NCBI GenBank assembly: GCA_934153805.1
Contig: CAKPFO010000036.1
Span: forward strand, 1-17,322
Reading direction: 5' to 3'
Origin: an uncultured Clostridia bacterium
Lineage (GTDB): Bacteria; Bacillota; Clostridia; TANB77; CAG-508
DNA: 17,322 bases
The position numbers were made by a program, and so were the translations under genes. Under the pieces are notes generated by a model that worked only from the letters and a program-made list of their open reading frames with translations, was not told the DNA's origin and made no database searches. This document shows positions 1 to 7,129 of this stretch, one piece after another. How positions within the stretch are numbered: position 1 is the first letter of the stretch; each line of letters starts with the position of its first letter.

Positions 1-24
1 TATACTTATATCATAAATTTTAAA

Positions 25-74
25 ATTAAGACATTTTCCTAAATGATTTATTAAGACATTATCATAAATGAATC
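25..74. repeat. Short imperfect tandem repeat, two 25-bp units
   Basis: Two adjacent 25-bp units (25-49 and 50-74) share 21 of 25 positions, with a common core of ATTAAGACATT followed by TAAATGA. A third, more degenerate relative (ATCATAAAT) sits at about 10-18. The block ends about 30 bp upstream of the rsmE promoter. It could be a duplicated binding site or simple AT-rich slippage; nothing in the sequence decides between these. Confidence 0.6.
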
Positions 75-106
75 ATATTTAATTCCATTTTTATGTTATC
101 GTTTAC

Positions 107-134
107 TTGCATAAAGTGGAAAATGTGGTATAAT
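107..134 (+). promoter_or_regulatory. Sigma-A promoter for the rsmE transcription unit
   Basis: A -35 hexamer TTGCAT (107-112) is separated by 16 bp from a perfect -10 TATAAT (129-134). The -10 is preceded by TGG, the TGn extended -10 signature. It gives an untranslated leader of about 85 nt before the rsmE start at 226. No other gene lies in 1-225. Confidence 0.7.
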
Positions 135-225
135 TGTAATGGTAAAAATAAGAAAAAGAGTTATTAGAAAGCCTATATAAAGTCAAAATAAATTATAGCA
201 ACTGATAACAAGAAAAGGATTAAAA

Positions 226-960
226 ATGCAAAAATTTTTTGTGAAAAGTAGTCAAATAGAAGATGATGAAATACGAATAATAGGAACAGATGTAAATCAT
301 ATAATAAATGTATTAAGGTTAAAATCAGATGATGAAATTCAAGTATGTAACGAAGAAACTAGTCAAAATTATATTTGTAAAATAAATAATTACAATAAGG
401 AAGAAATACTATGTGGTATAGTAGAAAAAATCGAGTCTAAAGCAGAGACAAAAGTTATAATAGATGTGTACCAAGGTGTGCCAAAGGCAGACAAAATGGA
501 ACTTATAATACAGAAAACTACTGAGTTAGGAGCAAAAAGCATTACTCCTGTTGCAATGGAAAGATGTGTTTCTAAAATAACGGGAAAAGATGAAAATAAA
601 AAAATAGAAAGATGGCAAAAGATAGCAGAGGTTGCTGCAAAACAAAGTAAAAGAGATGTTATTCCAACAATAAATAGTGTTAATACAATAAAAGAATTAT
701 GCTTAAAAATAAAAGATTATGATATATTTTTAGTAGCATATGAGGAAGAACGACAACAAAAATTAAAAACAATATTACAACAAGCAAAAATAGAAAAAAT
801 AGGTGTTCTAATAGGTCCTGAAGGCGGAATTGATAAGAAAGAAATAGATATGTTAGTAGAAAATGGTGCTAAAATAGTAACTTTAGGTAATAGAATTTTA
901 AGGACAGAAACAGCGCCAATAGCAATTGTGAGTAACATTGTGTATGAATTAGAAAGTTAA
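226..960 (+). CDS. rsmE: 16S rRNA (uracil-1498-N3)-methyltransferase RsmE
   Basis: RsmE uses S-adenosylmethionine to methylate N3 of U1498 in 16S rRNA, at the decoding centre of the 30S subunit. The 244-residue product has the family length. It has an N-terminal PUA-like RNA-binding part and a C-terminal SPOUT (trefoil-knot) domain. The knot signatures are clear: IGPEGGID near residue 195 and LGNRILRTETAP near residue 221, which together form the SAM pocket. The start is supported by AAAAGGA at 213-219, 6 nt before the ATG. It is the first gene after the promoter at 107-134. The prmA gene that often precedes rsmE is not in the visible upstream sequence. The stop is TAA, and the next gene begins 35 nt on, probably in the same transcript. 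Confidence 0.95.
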   Translation: MQKFFVKSSQIEDDEIRIIGTDVNHIINVLRLKSDDEIQVCNEETSQNYICKINNYNKEEILCGIVEKIESKAETKVIIDVYQGVPKADKMELIIQKTTELGAKSITPVAMERCVSKITGKDENKKIERWQKIAEVAAKQSKRDVIPTINSVNTIKELCLKIKDYDIFLVAYEEERQQKLKTILQQAKIEKIGVLIGPEGGIDKKEIDMLVENGAKIVTLGNRILRTETAPIAIVSNIVYELES

Positions 961-995
961 AAACAACTATACATATGAAAGGAATGTTAAAATAG

Positions 996-1925
996 ATGGA
1001 AGAAAAAGAATTAGATACAAATGTAGATAAGGAAAAGAAGACTGCAAAAGCAAGAAAGACTACTAAGAAGAACGTTACAAAAACAATAGAGCCGGAAATT
1101 CAAAATAATAGATTTGAAGATGTTATAGCAAAAATGGAACAGGAAACTAAAAAAGTAAATAGCAGAGCAAAAGCTCAAAAGAAAGAAGAAGCAAAAGAAC
1201 AAGAAATACAAGATACTAAGAAAAAGTCTAAAAAAGAAAATACTATTGTTCAAGAAAAAGCAACTAAAAATAGTTCAAAAACAAATAGTAAAAAAAGTAA
1301 TGCTAAAAGTGAAAGAACTAAAAAAGCAAACATTAAAAGTCAAAAGGAAACTACAAAGAAGGTAAATGCAGAAACAAAAAAAGTAAGTAAGGAACAATAC
1401 AAAGTAGAATCGGAAAACAAATTGATAGTTAGAGATAATGAAATAAATGAGCAAGAACTAGAAGAAATAGAAGAAGAGATAAAAAAACAAACTGTAGTAC
1501 CAGAAGAAAGAATGAAAAAAATATATTTAAGAGTTTTCGAGAATATAATGTATGCAATAGTAATACTTTTATATTTTATACTTTTATGTATAGGCTCAAA
1601 ATCTATACAAAAAGAGGTATTTTTTACAGACTTAAAAGTGTTTAGCATATTTACTATAGTAACAACAATATGTATGATGGAATATGCATATAAAAAAGAT
1701 AGTGCAAGGTATACTGTACATTCAATAGAACTACTAGCAGTTTCTATTGTTACATTATTTTCACTATATTTTTATGTACAATACAACAGTAAATTTGTTG
1801 GAATATTGACTTCTATAGCATTAATATTTGCAATATATTATGTAGGCAAGTCAATAATAGGCTATATAAAAAGAAAAAGGCAAGCATTAAAGAAAACTAG
1901 TGATATAAGAAAAATAGCTAAATAA
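996..1925 (+). CDS. Lys/Glu-rich protein with C-terminal four-helix membrane domain, function unknown
   Basis: I do not recognise this 309-residue protein. Residues 1 to about 140 are low-complexity and highly charged, made of Lys, Glu, Thr, Ser and Asn with many KK and TKK patches, and look disordered. An acidic stretch (about 145-160, rich in EE) follows. The C-terminal part has four hydrophobic segments at about 181-200, 212-232, 242-262 and 268-288, then a basic tail. The likely topology is a long soluble charged N-terminus in front of a small membrane bundle. The ribosome binding site AAAGGA (978-983) lies 12 nt before the ATG. It sits between rsmE and yicC with short gaps, so it is probably co-transcribed with them. 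The positive N-terminus could contact RNA, DNA or membrane phosphates, but that is only inference from composition. Confidence 0.75.
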   Translation: MEEKELDTNVDKEKKTAKARKTTKKNVTKTIEPEIQNNRFEDVIAKMEQETKKVNSRAKAQKKEEAKEQEIQDTKKKSKKENTIVQEKATKNSSKTNSKKSNAKSERTKKANIKSQKETTKKVNAETKKVSKEQYKVESENKLIVRDNEINEQELEEIEEEIKKQTVVPEERMKKIYLRVFENIMYAIVILLYFILLCIGSKSIQKEVFFTDLKVFSIFTIVTTICMMEYAYKKDSARYTVHSIELLAVSIVTLFSLYFYVQYNSKFVGILTSIALIFAIYYVGKSIIGYIKRKRQALKKTSDIRKIAK

Positions 1926-1955
1926 ATGTGATCATCAGGAAGGAATGAATTTAAA

Positions 1956-2831
1956 ATGAAAAGTATGACAGGCTTTGGAAGAGCAAAATTAGAAGTAAAT
2001 GATAGAATATATACAATAGAAATAAAATCTGTAAATCACAAATATAATGATATATCTGTTAAACTTCCACGAAATCTAAGTTATCTAGAAGATAAAATAA
2101 AAAAGGAAGTAAACAACAATATATCTAGAGGAAAAATAGATATTCTAGTAACATTTGAGAATTATAGTGAAAGTGGAAAACGCATTATAATAAATCATGA
2201 ACTTGCACAAAAGTACATAGAAGAATTAAAAAAAGTAGCAAAGGAAAATGATATAAAAGATGAAATATATGTTACAGAAATAGCTAAAATGCCAGATGTA
2301 TTAACTTTGAAAAATGATGAAGATGAAGAAAGCACTATAGAAGCGGAAGTATTGCAATGTCTAAAAGAGGCAATTTCAAACTTTGTTCAAATGAGACAGG
2401 CAGAAGGAAATAGAATAAAAGAAGATTTGGAAAGAAGAATACAAGAGGTTGAGTCGAATATAGAAAAAATTTCTGAACATTCTACTGGACTTATTGAAGA
2501 ATATATAGTAAAATTAGAAGAGAGAATAAAAGAAATATTAAAAGTAGATGTAGTTGACCAAGCAAGACTAGCAACAGAAGTTGTTATATATGCAGACAAA
2601 TGCTCAATAGAAGAAGAACTTACACGATTAAAAAGCCATGTAACCGGGTTTAAAAGTTTGCTTAAAGAAGAAAATCCTGTTGGCAAAAAGATAGACTTTT
2701 TATTACAAGAAATGAACAGAGAAATAAACACAACAGGTTCAAAGTCTGGATGTATAGAAATAACTAATTTAGTAATACAAGTAAAAACACAATTAGAAGA
2801 TATACGAGAACAAATTCAAAATATAGAATAA
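1956..2831 (+). CDS. yicC: YicC/YloC family endoribonuclease
   Basis: The 291-residue product matches the YicC family end to end. It opens with the hallmark MKSMTGFGRA and the motif EIKSVNHKYND (about residues 23-33). It ends with the conserved block GKKIDFLLQEMNREINT (about residues 243-260) and a long C-terminal helix. YicC-type proteins (E. coli YicC; B. subtilis YloC) are reported endoribonucleases acting in RNA turnover. The start is fixed by the family N-terminus and by AGGAAGGA at 1937-1944, 11 nt upstream. yicC directly followed by remA is the standard Firmicutes order. Residues 150-190 are heptad-like and helical. Nothing is missing or truncated. Confidence 0.93.
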   Translation: MKSMTGFGRAKLEVNDRIYTIEIKSVNHKYNDISVKLPRNLSYLEDKIKKEVNNNISRGKIDILVTFENYSESGKRIIINHELAQKYIEELKKVAKENDIKDEIYVTEIAKMPDVLTLKNDEDEESTIEAEVLQCLKEAISNFVQMRQAEGNRIKEDLERRIQEVESNIEKISEHSTGLIEEYIVKLEERIKEILKVDVVDQARLATEVVIYADKCSIEEELTRLKSHVTGFKSLLKEENPVGKKIDFLLQEMNREINTTGSKSGCIEITNLVIQVKTQLEDIREQIQNIE

Positions 2832-2847
2832 GTAGGAGGTATATAGA

Positions 2848-3120
2848 ATGCAACTAATAAATATAGGATTTGGAAATATAGTATCAGCAAACAGAATTAT
2901 AGCAATTGTAAGTCCAGAGTCAGCACCTATAAAAAGAATTATTCAAGAAGCTAAAGAAAATGGAAATGCAGTAGATGCAACTTATGGTAGAAGAACAAGA
3001 GCCGTAGTAATAATGGATTCAGGACACATTATTTTATCTGCAGTACAACCGGAAACAGTTGCAAGTAGATTAGATAAAGATGATGAAATAGAAGTAACAA
3101 CTAAAAAGGAGAGTGAGTAA
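2848..3120 (+). CDS. remA: RemA/DUF370 extracellular-matrix regulatory protein
   Basis: This 90-residue protein closely follows the RemA (DUF370) pattern: INIGFGNIVSANR near the N-terminus, then VSPESAPIKR, DATYGRRTRAV and a final HIILSAVQPETVASRL. In B. subtilis RemA is a DNA-binding activator of biofilm-matrix and osmoprotection genes, and forms oligomeric rings that wrap DNA. The Arg-rich YGRRTRA segment is the conserved DNA-contact region. The ribosome binding site AGGAGGT (2834-2840) lies 7 nt before the ATG, so translation should be efficient. The gene normally between remA and rpoZ, gmk (guanylate kinase), is absent: rpoZ starts one nucleotide after the remA stop. Confidence 0.93.
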   Translation: MQLINIGFGNIVSANRIIAIVSPESAPIKRIIQEAKENGNAVDATYGRRTRAVVIMDSGHIILSAVQPETVASRLDKDDEIEVTTKKESE

Positions 3121-3121
3121 T

Positions 3122-3316
3122 ATGATGGTAAAACCAACAACAGCAGAATTATTAGAAAAGACTGATAGCAAATTTAGACTAGTTATAGCAACAGCTAAAA
3201 GAGCAAGACAAATAGCAGAAGGAGCAGAAAAATTAACAGATAAAGATGACGAAGCTCCAGTTTCTGTTGCAGCAGATGAAATAGCAGAAGGAAAAGTAAT
3301 AATAGAAAATGATTAA
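3122..3316 (+). CDS. rpoZ: DNA-directed RNA polymerase omega subunit
   Basis: Omega helps fold and assemble the beta-prime subunit of RNA polymerase. The 64-residue product shows the Firmicutes omega pattern: KPTTAELLEKTDSKFRLVIATAKRARQI-type N-terminal helices, in which the KRAR segment marks the conserved core, and a VSVAADEIAEGKV end. I start it at ATG 3122 because AAGGAG (3106-3111), which lies inside the end of remA, is 10 nt away. The GTG at 3113 is only one nucleotide from that site and is unlikely. It is translationally coupled to remA, being separated from its stop by a single base, and is followed at once by a terminator that closes this first unit. Confidence 0.9.
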   Translation: MMVKPTTAELLEKTDSKFRLVIATAKRARQIAEGAEKLTDKDDEAPVSVAADEIAEGKVIIEND

Positions 3317-3329
3317 TTGCAAAAATAGG

Positions 3330-3360
3330 CGTAATCTGTAAAAGCGGATTGCGTTTTTGT
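3330..3360 (+). terminator. Rho-independent terminator after rpoZ
   Basis: The arms CGTAATCT (3330-3337) and GGATTGCG (3346-3353) form an 8-bp stem containing two G-U pairs, with an 8-nt loop. TTTTTGTTT follows. It ends the rsmE-to-rpoZ unit. Confidence 0.8.
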
Positions 3361-3470
3361 TTATTATATAATAAATAGGGTAATATATTTTTAGTTTTAC
3401 AAAGTAATATTTTTACATTTAAAGTATATTATAAAGAAATTATGAAATATTAAATAGAAGAGGGATGAAA

Positions 3471-4031
3471 ATGGAAAAAAGAAAAATAATCTCATTAGCA
3501 GGAGAGCTTGCCAGTGGAAAAGGTGTTGTTTCTAAAATTATAACAGAAAAACTAAACTATGGAATTTATAGAAATGGGGAATATTTTAGAAAATTAGCTA
3601 AAGAGAAAAATATGGATGTTACAACTTTTAACAAATATGTAAAAGACCATCCGGAAATAGACTTTGAAATAGAAAGAAGCGCAGCCCAATATGCTAAAAC
3701 TCATGATGAATTTGTAATAGATGCTAGGCTAGGTTGGTATGCTGTACCTAATTCATTTAAAGTATACTTAACAGTAGACATAGATGAAGCTGCAAGAAGA
3801 GCATTTAACGATGAAAAGAGAAAAGAAACCGAAAAATTTGAAACTATAGAAGAACAAAAACAAGATTTAATAACAAGATATAAATTAGAAAATGAGAGAT
3901 ACTGGAACTTATATAAAGTAAGAAAAGAAGATTTATCTAATTACGATTTGGTAATAGATACTACAGAAGGTAAACCAGAAAAAGTAGCAGATAAAATAAT
4001 AGAAGAGTATGAAAAGTGGTTAAAAAAATAG
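3471..4031 (+). CDS. Archaeal-type cytidylate-kinase-like P-loop kinase
   Basis: The product (186 residues from ATG 3471) is a small P-loop nucleoside-monophosphate kinase. The Walker A loop is GELASGKG near residues 10-17. It is followed by the archaeal-type Cmk signature region around GEYFRKLAKEKNMD, then HPEIDFEIER, and DARLGW in the substrate-binding part. A C-terminal LVIDTTEG strand completes the domain. Such enzymes phosphorylate CMP or dCMP with ATP, but several members of this superfamily have unproved substrates, so the substrate here is open. The start at 3471 is chosen because AGAGGG (3459-3464) lies 6 nt upstream; the ATG at 3465 touches that site. The gene sits where gmk and coaBC are expected in related genomes and stands alone between two terminators. 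I could not find a convincing promoter in 3361-3456. The stop is TAG. Confidence 0.82.
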   Translation: MEKRKIISLAGELASGKGVVSKIITEKLNYGIYRNGEYFRKLAKEKNMDVTTFNKYVKDHPEIDFEIERSAAQYAKTHDEFVIDARLGWYAVPNSFKVYLTVDIDEAARRAFNDEKRKETEKFETIEEQKQDLITRYKLENERYWNLYKVRKEDLSNYDLVIDTTEGKPEKVADKIIEEYEKWLKK

Positions 4032-4106
4032 AAGTGAATGAGACATTTTAAAATAATATAGTACCAATCAAAAAGTGGTGAGTGTAAATAGCTATATAAA
4101 AAGAGG

Positions 4107-4140
4107 AGCGAGGGAATCTAATAGATTACCCTCGCTTTTG
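4107..4140. terminator. Strong hairpin terminator between convergent genes
   Basis: AGCGAGGGAATCT (4107-4119) pairs with AGATT (4123-4127) and CCCTCGCT (4129-4136) around an AAT loop, with a single bulged A at 4128. TTTTG follows on the + strand and an AAAAAGAGG stretch precedes it. It ends the kinase gene and, read from the other side, also lies just past the stop of the minus-strand small gene. It can therefore serve both. Confidence 0.82.
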
Positions 4141-4151
4141 ACTAGGAACAG

Positions 4152-4346
4152 TTATAAGAAAGAGATTCTCTTTCTCTTATGGTCTACTGTAATAGGTGAC
4201 CGATGACCGGTTACTTTCTGCAAATACGCTTCGTCCAGCTGACCTTTTTCGATGCATTCTTTAATCTTTGTGTATAAAGAATCTTGTGGGACTAAATTAA
4301 ATCCCGTTACTTCCCAAGTTCCTTTTGTTGTATTCATTTTTCTCAT
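4152..4346 (-). CDS. Small protein of unknown function, divergent partner of the gene at 4523
   Basis: I do not recognise this 64-residue protein. It is the only minus-strand gene of the window. It is supported by a strong ribosome binding site (GGAGGG, 4355-4360, 8 nt before the ATG), a consensus promoter further upstream and a hairpin just past its TAA stop. The protein begins MRKMNTTKGTWEVTGF, has a central amphipathic stretch (about residues 24-42) and ends with a basic patch HKRKRISFL. No signal peptide, membrane segment or cysteine pair is visible. The DNA is richer in G+C than its neighbours: 28 of 60 bases in 4201-4260, against 14 of 60 in 3901-3960. It uses a CGG arginine codon, which the conserved genes here avoid, pointing to recent acquisition. 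An antitoxin or small regulator role is possible but not shown. Confidence 0.65.
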   Translation of the reverse strand: MRKMNTTKGTWEVTGFNLVPQDSLYTKIKECIEKGQLDEAYLQKVTGHRSPITVDHKRKRISFL

Positions 4347-4386
4347 AGTGCAAACCCTCCATAATGTAAATTTATAGTATACTTAT

Positions 4387-4415
4387 ATATTAACATAAAA
4401 CACCAAAAATGTCAA
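4387..4415 (-). promoter_or_regulatory. Consensus sigma-A promoter for the minus-strand small gene
   Basis: Read on the minus strand: TTGACA (4415-4410), a 17-bp spacer, then TAATAT (4392-4387). The predicted transcript starts about 20-25 nt ahead of the GGAGGG site of the gene ending at 4152. The -35 lies 8 bp from the oppositely directed -35 at 4424-4429. Confidence 0.75.
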
Positions 4416-4423
4416 TAACTTTG

Positions 4424-4452
4424 TTGACATAAACTAAACAAAATGCTATAAT
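4424..4452 (+). promoter_or_regulatory. Perfect-consensus sigma-A promoter for the small gene at 4523
   Basis: TTGACA (4424-4429), a 17-bp spacer and TATAAT (4447-4452), with a TGC directly before the -10 (extended -10). Both hexamers and the spacing match the consensus exactly, making it the strongest-looking promoter in the window. TGTCAA (4410-4415) and TTGACA (4424-4429) together form a 20-bp palindrome-like site that carries both -35 elements. Confidence 0.85.
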
Positions 4453-4522
4453 ATTAATATAGCAATTGTAAAAATATGTAATCATATATTTGGTTGCATG
4501 AGCCTAGAAGAGGAGGTACATT

Positions 4523-4732
4523 ATGAGAATGCTTGATATGCAGGTTAGTGAACTTGAACAGTTAGGCAAAATAACAGAGAGTGAGGCCGCAGAATTTGTT
4601 GCAGAAGAGGAAAAAATTATTTGTCAGATAGGACGGGACATCTACGAAGTATGGGAGGTTGCAAAATTAAATCAGATAATAGCCTTAAGAAATTCGGGGG
4701 TGTACAGCAACTTGAAATTTTATATCAAGTAA
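4523..4732 (+). CDS. Small acidic protein of unknown function in a divergent pair
   Basis: I do not recognise this 69-residue protein. It is well supported as a gene by the perfect promoter at 4424-4452, by AGGAGGT (4511-4517) 5 nt before the ATG, and by a strong terminator 4 nt after the stop. Residues 5-35 are acidic and heptad-like (VSELEQLGKITESEAAEF), which suggests a coiled coil. Then come ICQIGRDIYEVWEVAKL and a short hydrophobic end. It has one Cys and no signal peptide. Local base content is raised (23 of 60 G+C in both 4561-4620 and 4621-4680), and codon 38 is CGG. Both features are shared with the opposite-strand partner, so the two probably arrived together. The small size, divergent layout and overlapping promoter zone fit a regulator or toxin-antitoxin-like pair; no motif proves it. 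Confidence 0.68.
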   Translation: MRMLDMQVSELEQLGKITESEAAEFVAEEEKIICQIGRDIYEVWEVAKLNQIIALRNSGVYSNLKFYIK

Positions 4733-4736
4733 GTAC

Positions 4737-4783
4737 CAACACATAAAAACCAGTTTTTTTATAAAACTGGTTTTTGTGTGTTG
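4737..4783 (+). terminator. Long hairpin terminator after the small gene
   Basis: A stem of about 21 bp runs from 4737-4757 (CAACACA, then AAAAACCAGTTTT) to 4763-4783 (AAAACTGGTTTTT, then GTGTGTTG), with a TTTAT loop and one G-U pair. The T-run lies inside the descending arm (4771-4775). Its symmetry and A/T flanks mean it may also stop transcription entering from priA's side. Confidence 0.8.
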
Positions 4784-4809
4784 TGTATTAAAAAGAAATT
4801 TGATATACT
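4781..4809 (+). promoter_or_regulatory. Sigma-A promoter for priA
   Basis: TTGTGT (4781-4786), a 17-bp spacer and TATACT (4804-4809), with TGA before the -10 (TGn extended -10). The -35 overlaps the last three bases of the preceding terminator stem. The predicted start lies about 50 nt before the priA ATG. Confidence 0.6.
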
Positions 4810-4863
4810 ATACAAAAATAGAGAGCAAATACACAAGTGGGAAAGGAATGTAAATAACTATAG

Positions 4864-7112
4864 ATGATAGCAGAGGTAATAATAAATAGTAATGCAAAAC
4901 AGCTAGATAGAACGTTTGATTATAATGTACCAGAAGAAATGCTAAATGATATAAAAATTGGAAGTAGAGTTTTAGTACAATTTGGCAATATGAAAAAATT
5001 AGAAGAAGCATTTGTTATTAACTTTAAGGAGAGTACAGAATATAAAACTAAGAATATAGCCAAAATAGAAAAGGATATATTAAATGAAGATAAAATAGAA
5101 CTTGCCAAATGGATGTCAAAAAGATATTTTTGTAATTTATCAGATAGTTTAAAATTAATGTTGCCACCAGGAACTACTACAAAAAATATGGAAAATAGAA
5201 TAAAAGAGAAAAGTATAAATTATGTGGAATTAAAAAAAGATAAAGAAGAAATAGAAAGGCTTATAGAAGAAGGAAAGTTTAAATCTGAAAAACATGTACG
5301 AATATTAAAATTTTTATTGCAAAATGGAGAGATACCGTTAACTAATTTAGAGACAATTACAGAAACATCTAGAGCAATAATAAAAACTTTAGAAAAAAAT
5401 GGCTATGTACAAGTTACAGAAAAACAAATAGATAGAAATTCATTTGCTAATAAAATTGTAGAAGAAAATAGAAAACTAAAATTAACAGAGGAACAGCAAA
5501 ACGCTTATGACAAAATAGAAGAAGCTATAGACGACAGAATGAATAGTGAGTTTTTAATATATGGTGTAACAGGTTCACGGAAAAACAGAAATCTATCTAC
5601 AATTAATAGAGAAGATATTAAGAGAAGATAGGACAAGTATTATGCTAGTGCCCGAAATTTCGTTAACGCCTCAAATGGTAAATAGATTTATACGGAAGAT
5701 TTGGAGAAGAACAAATAGCGGTACTACATAGCAAACTTTCTACAGGCGAAAGATATGATGCTTGGAATAGAATAAATGAAGGAAAAGCTAAAATAATAAT
5801 AGGAGCACGTTCTGCAATATTTTCACCAGTAGAAGATTTAGGACTAATAATAATAGATGAGGAACATGATGGGTCATATAAATCAGAAGCAAATCCACGA
5901 TATGATGCAAAAGAAGTTGCAAGCTTTATTGCAAAACAACATGATTGCCCATTAGTGCTTGGAAGTGCTACGCCAGACATGAAGACATTTTATAAAGCAC
6001 AAAAAGGCGACATTGAATTATTAGAACTTACTAAAAGAGCTAATAATTCTAATATGCCAAGTGTGGAAATTATAGACTTAAGAGAAGAACTTGCAAATGG
6101 AAACCGTAGTATGATAAGCAGAAAACTATATGATGAAATAGAAAAAAACATTAATGAAAATCATCAAACTATATTATTTTTAAATAGAAGAGGGTATTCA
6201 ACATTTATAATGTGTAGAGATTGTGGGTATACAGTAAAATGTCCAAATTGTAATATAACAATGACATACCACTTAAAGCAAAATAAATTGAAATGTCATT
6301 ATTGTGGACATGAAGAAAGACCAATAACATTATGCCCAGAGTGTAAAAGTCAAAATATAAGATATTTTGGAACTGGAACACAAAAGCTAGAACAAGAGAT
6401 AAATAAATTATTTCCAAAAGCAACAACAATAAGAATGGACATAGATACGGTAACTAAAAAGAATTCACATGAAGAAATTTTAGAAAAATTTAAAAATGAA
6501 AATATAAACATATTAATTGGAACTCAAATGGTTGTAAAGGGACATCACTTCCCAAATGTAACTTTAGTAGGAGTTGTGGCAGCAGACAGCTCATTAAATA
6601 TAGATGATTTTAGAGCGAATGAGAGAACTTTTCAAATACTTACACAAGTAGCAGGAAGAGCAGGAAGAGAAAATTTACCAGGGAAAGTTATAATACAAAC
6701 ATACAATCCAGACAATATAGCAATAGAACTTTCCAGCAGACAAGACTATAATAGTTTTTTTGATACAGAAATCATGCTTAGAAAACAGTTGAAATATCCA
6801 CCATTTTGCGATATAATAGTAGTTGGAATTACGGCAAAAGATGAAATAGAAGTTATAAAAACGGCTGAGAAGATGCATAAAAAATTAAAACAGAAAATTA
6901 TAGATAAAAAAATAGGATTGCTACTATATAAACCAGTTCCTGCTCCAATAGATAAAATAAAGAACAAATATAGATGGAGAATAATTATTAAGTGCGTATA
7001 TAATGAACAGATAAATAATTTACTTAATTGTACTTTAAATGAAATGTACGAAGAAACAAAGAACAAGGAGACTAATATAATTGTAGATTTAAATCCTAAT
7101 AATATGTCTTAA
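4864..7112 (+). pseudogene. priA: Primosomal helicase PriA, interrupted by two +1 insertions
   Basis: PriA is the 3'-5' DExH helicase that reloads the replisome at stalled forks. The reading frame is broken twice. In 4864-5577 it runs to GVTGS. Skipping C5578 restores GKTEIYLQ (the rest of Walker A), through LVPEISLTPQMVNRFI. Skipping C5693 restores GRFGEEQIAVLHSKLS and the rest. The repaired protein has 748 residues, a normal PriA length. It has the N-terminal DNA-binding domain (MIAEVIINSNAKQLDRTFDY), Walker A GVTGSGKT, Walker B DEEH, eight zinc-binding cysteines (the CRDCGY, CPNC, CHYCG and CPEC pairs) and the motif VAGRAGR. No other lesion is seen. Unrepaired, translation stops at 5631. 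The ATG is set by the family N-terminus; the nearest Shine-Dalgarno (AAAGGA, 4842-4847) is 16 nt away, which is unusually far. Sequencing error, recent inactivation or tolerated frameshifting are all possible. Confidence 0.88.
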
Positions 7113-7129
7113 TAAATTTTTGATTTTTA

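Noticed and set aside
25..74. CRISPR array
   Set aside because: There are only two adjacent units with no spacers between them and no cas genes in the window.
3113..3121. GTG start for rpoZ at 3113
   Set aside because: It lies one nucleotide from the AAGGAG site; ATG 3122 has proper spacing and matches omega N-termini.
4152..4732. Calling the divergent small genes a toxin-antitoxin system
   Set aside because: Neither protein shows a known toxin or antitoxin motif, and classical pairs are usually co-directional. Layout alone is not enough.
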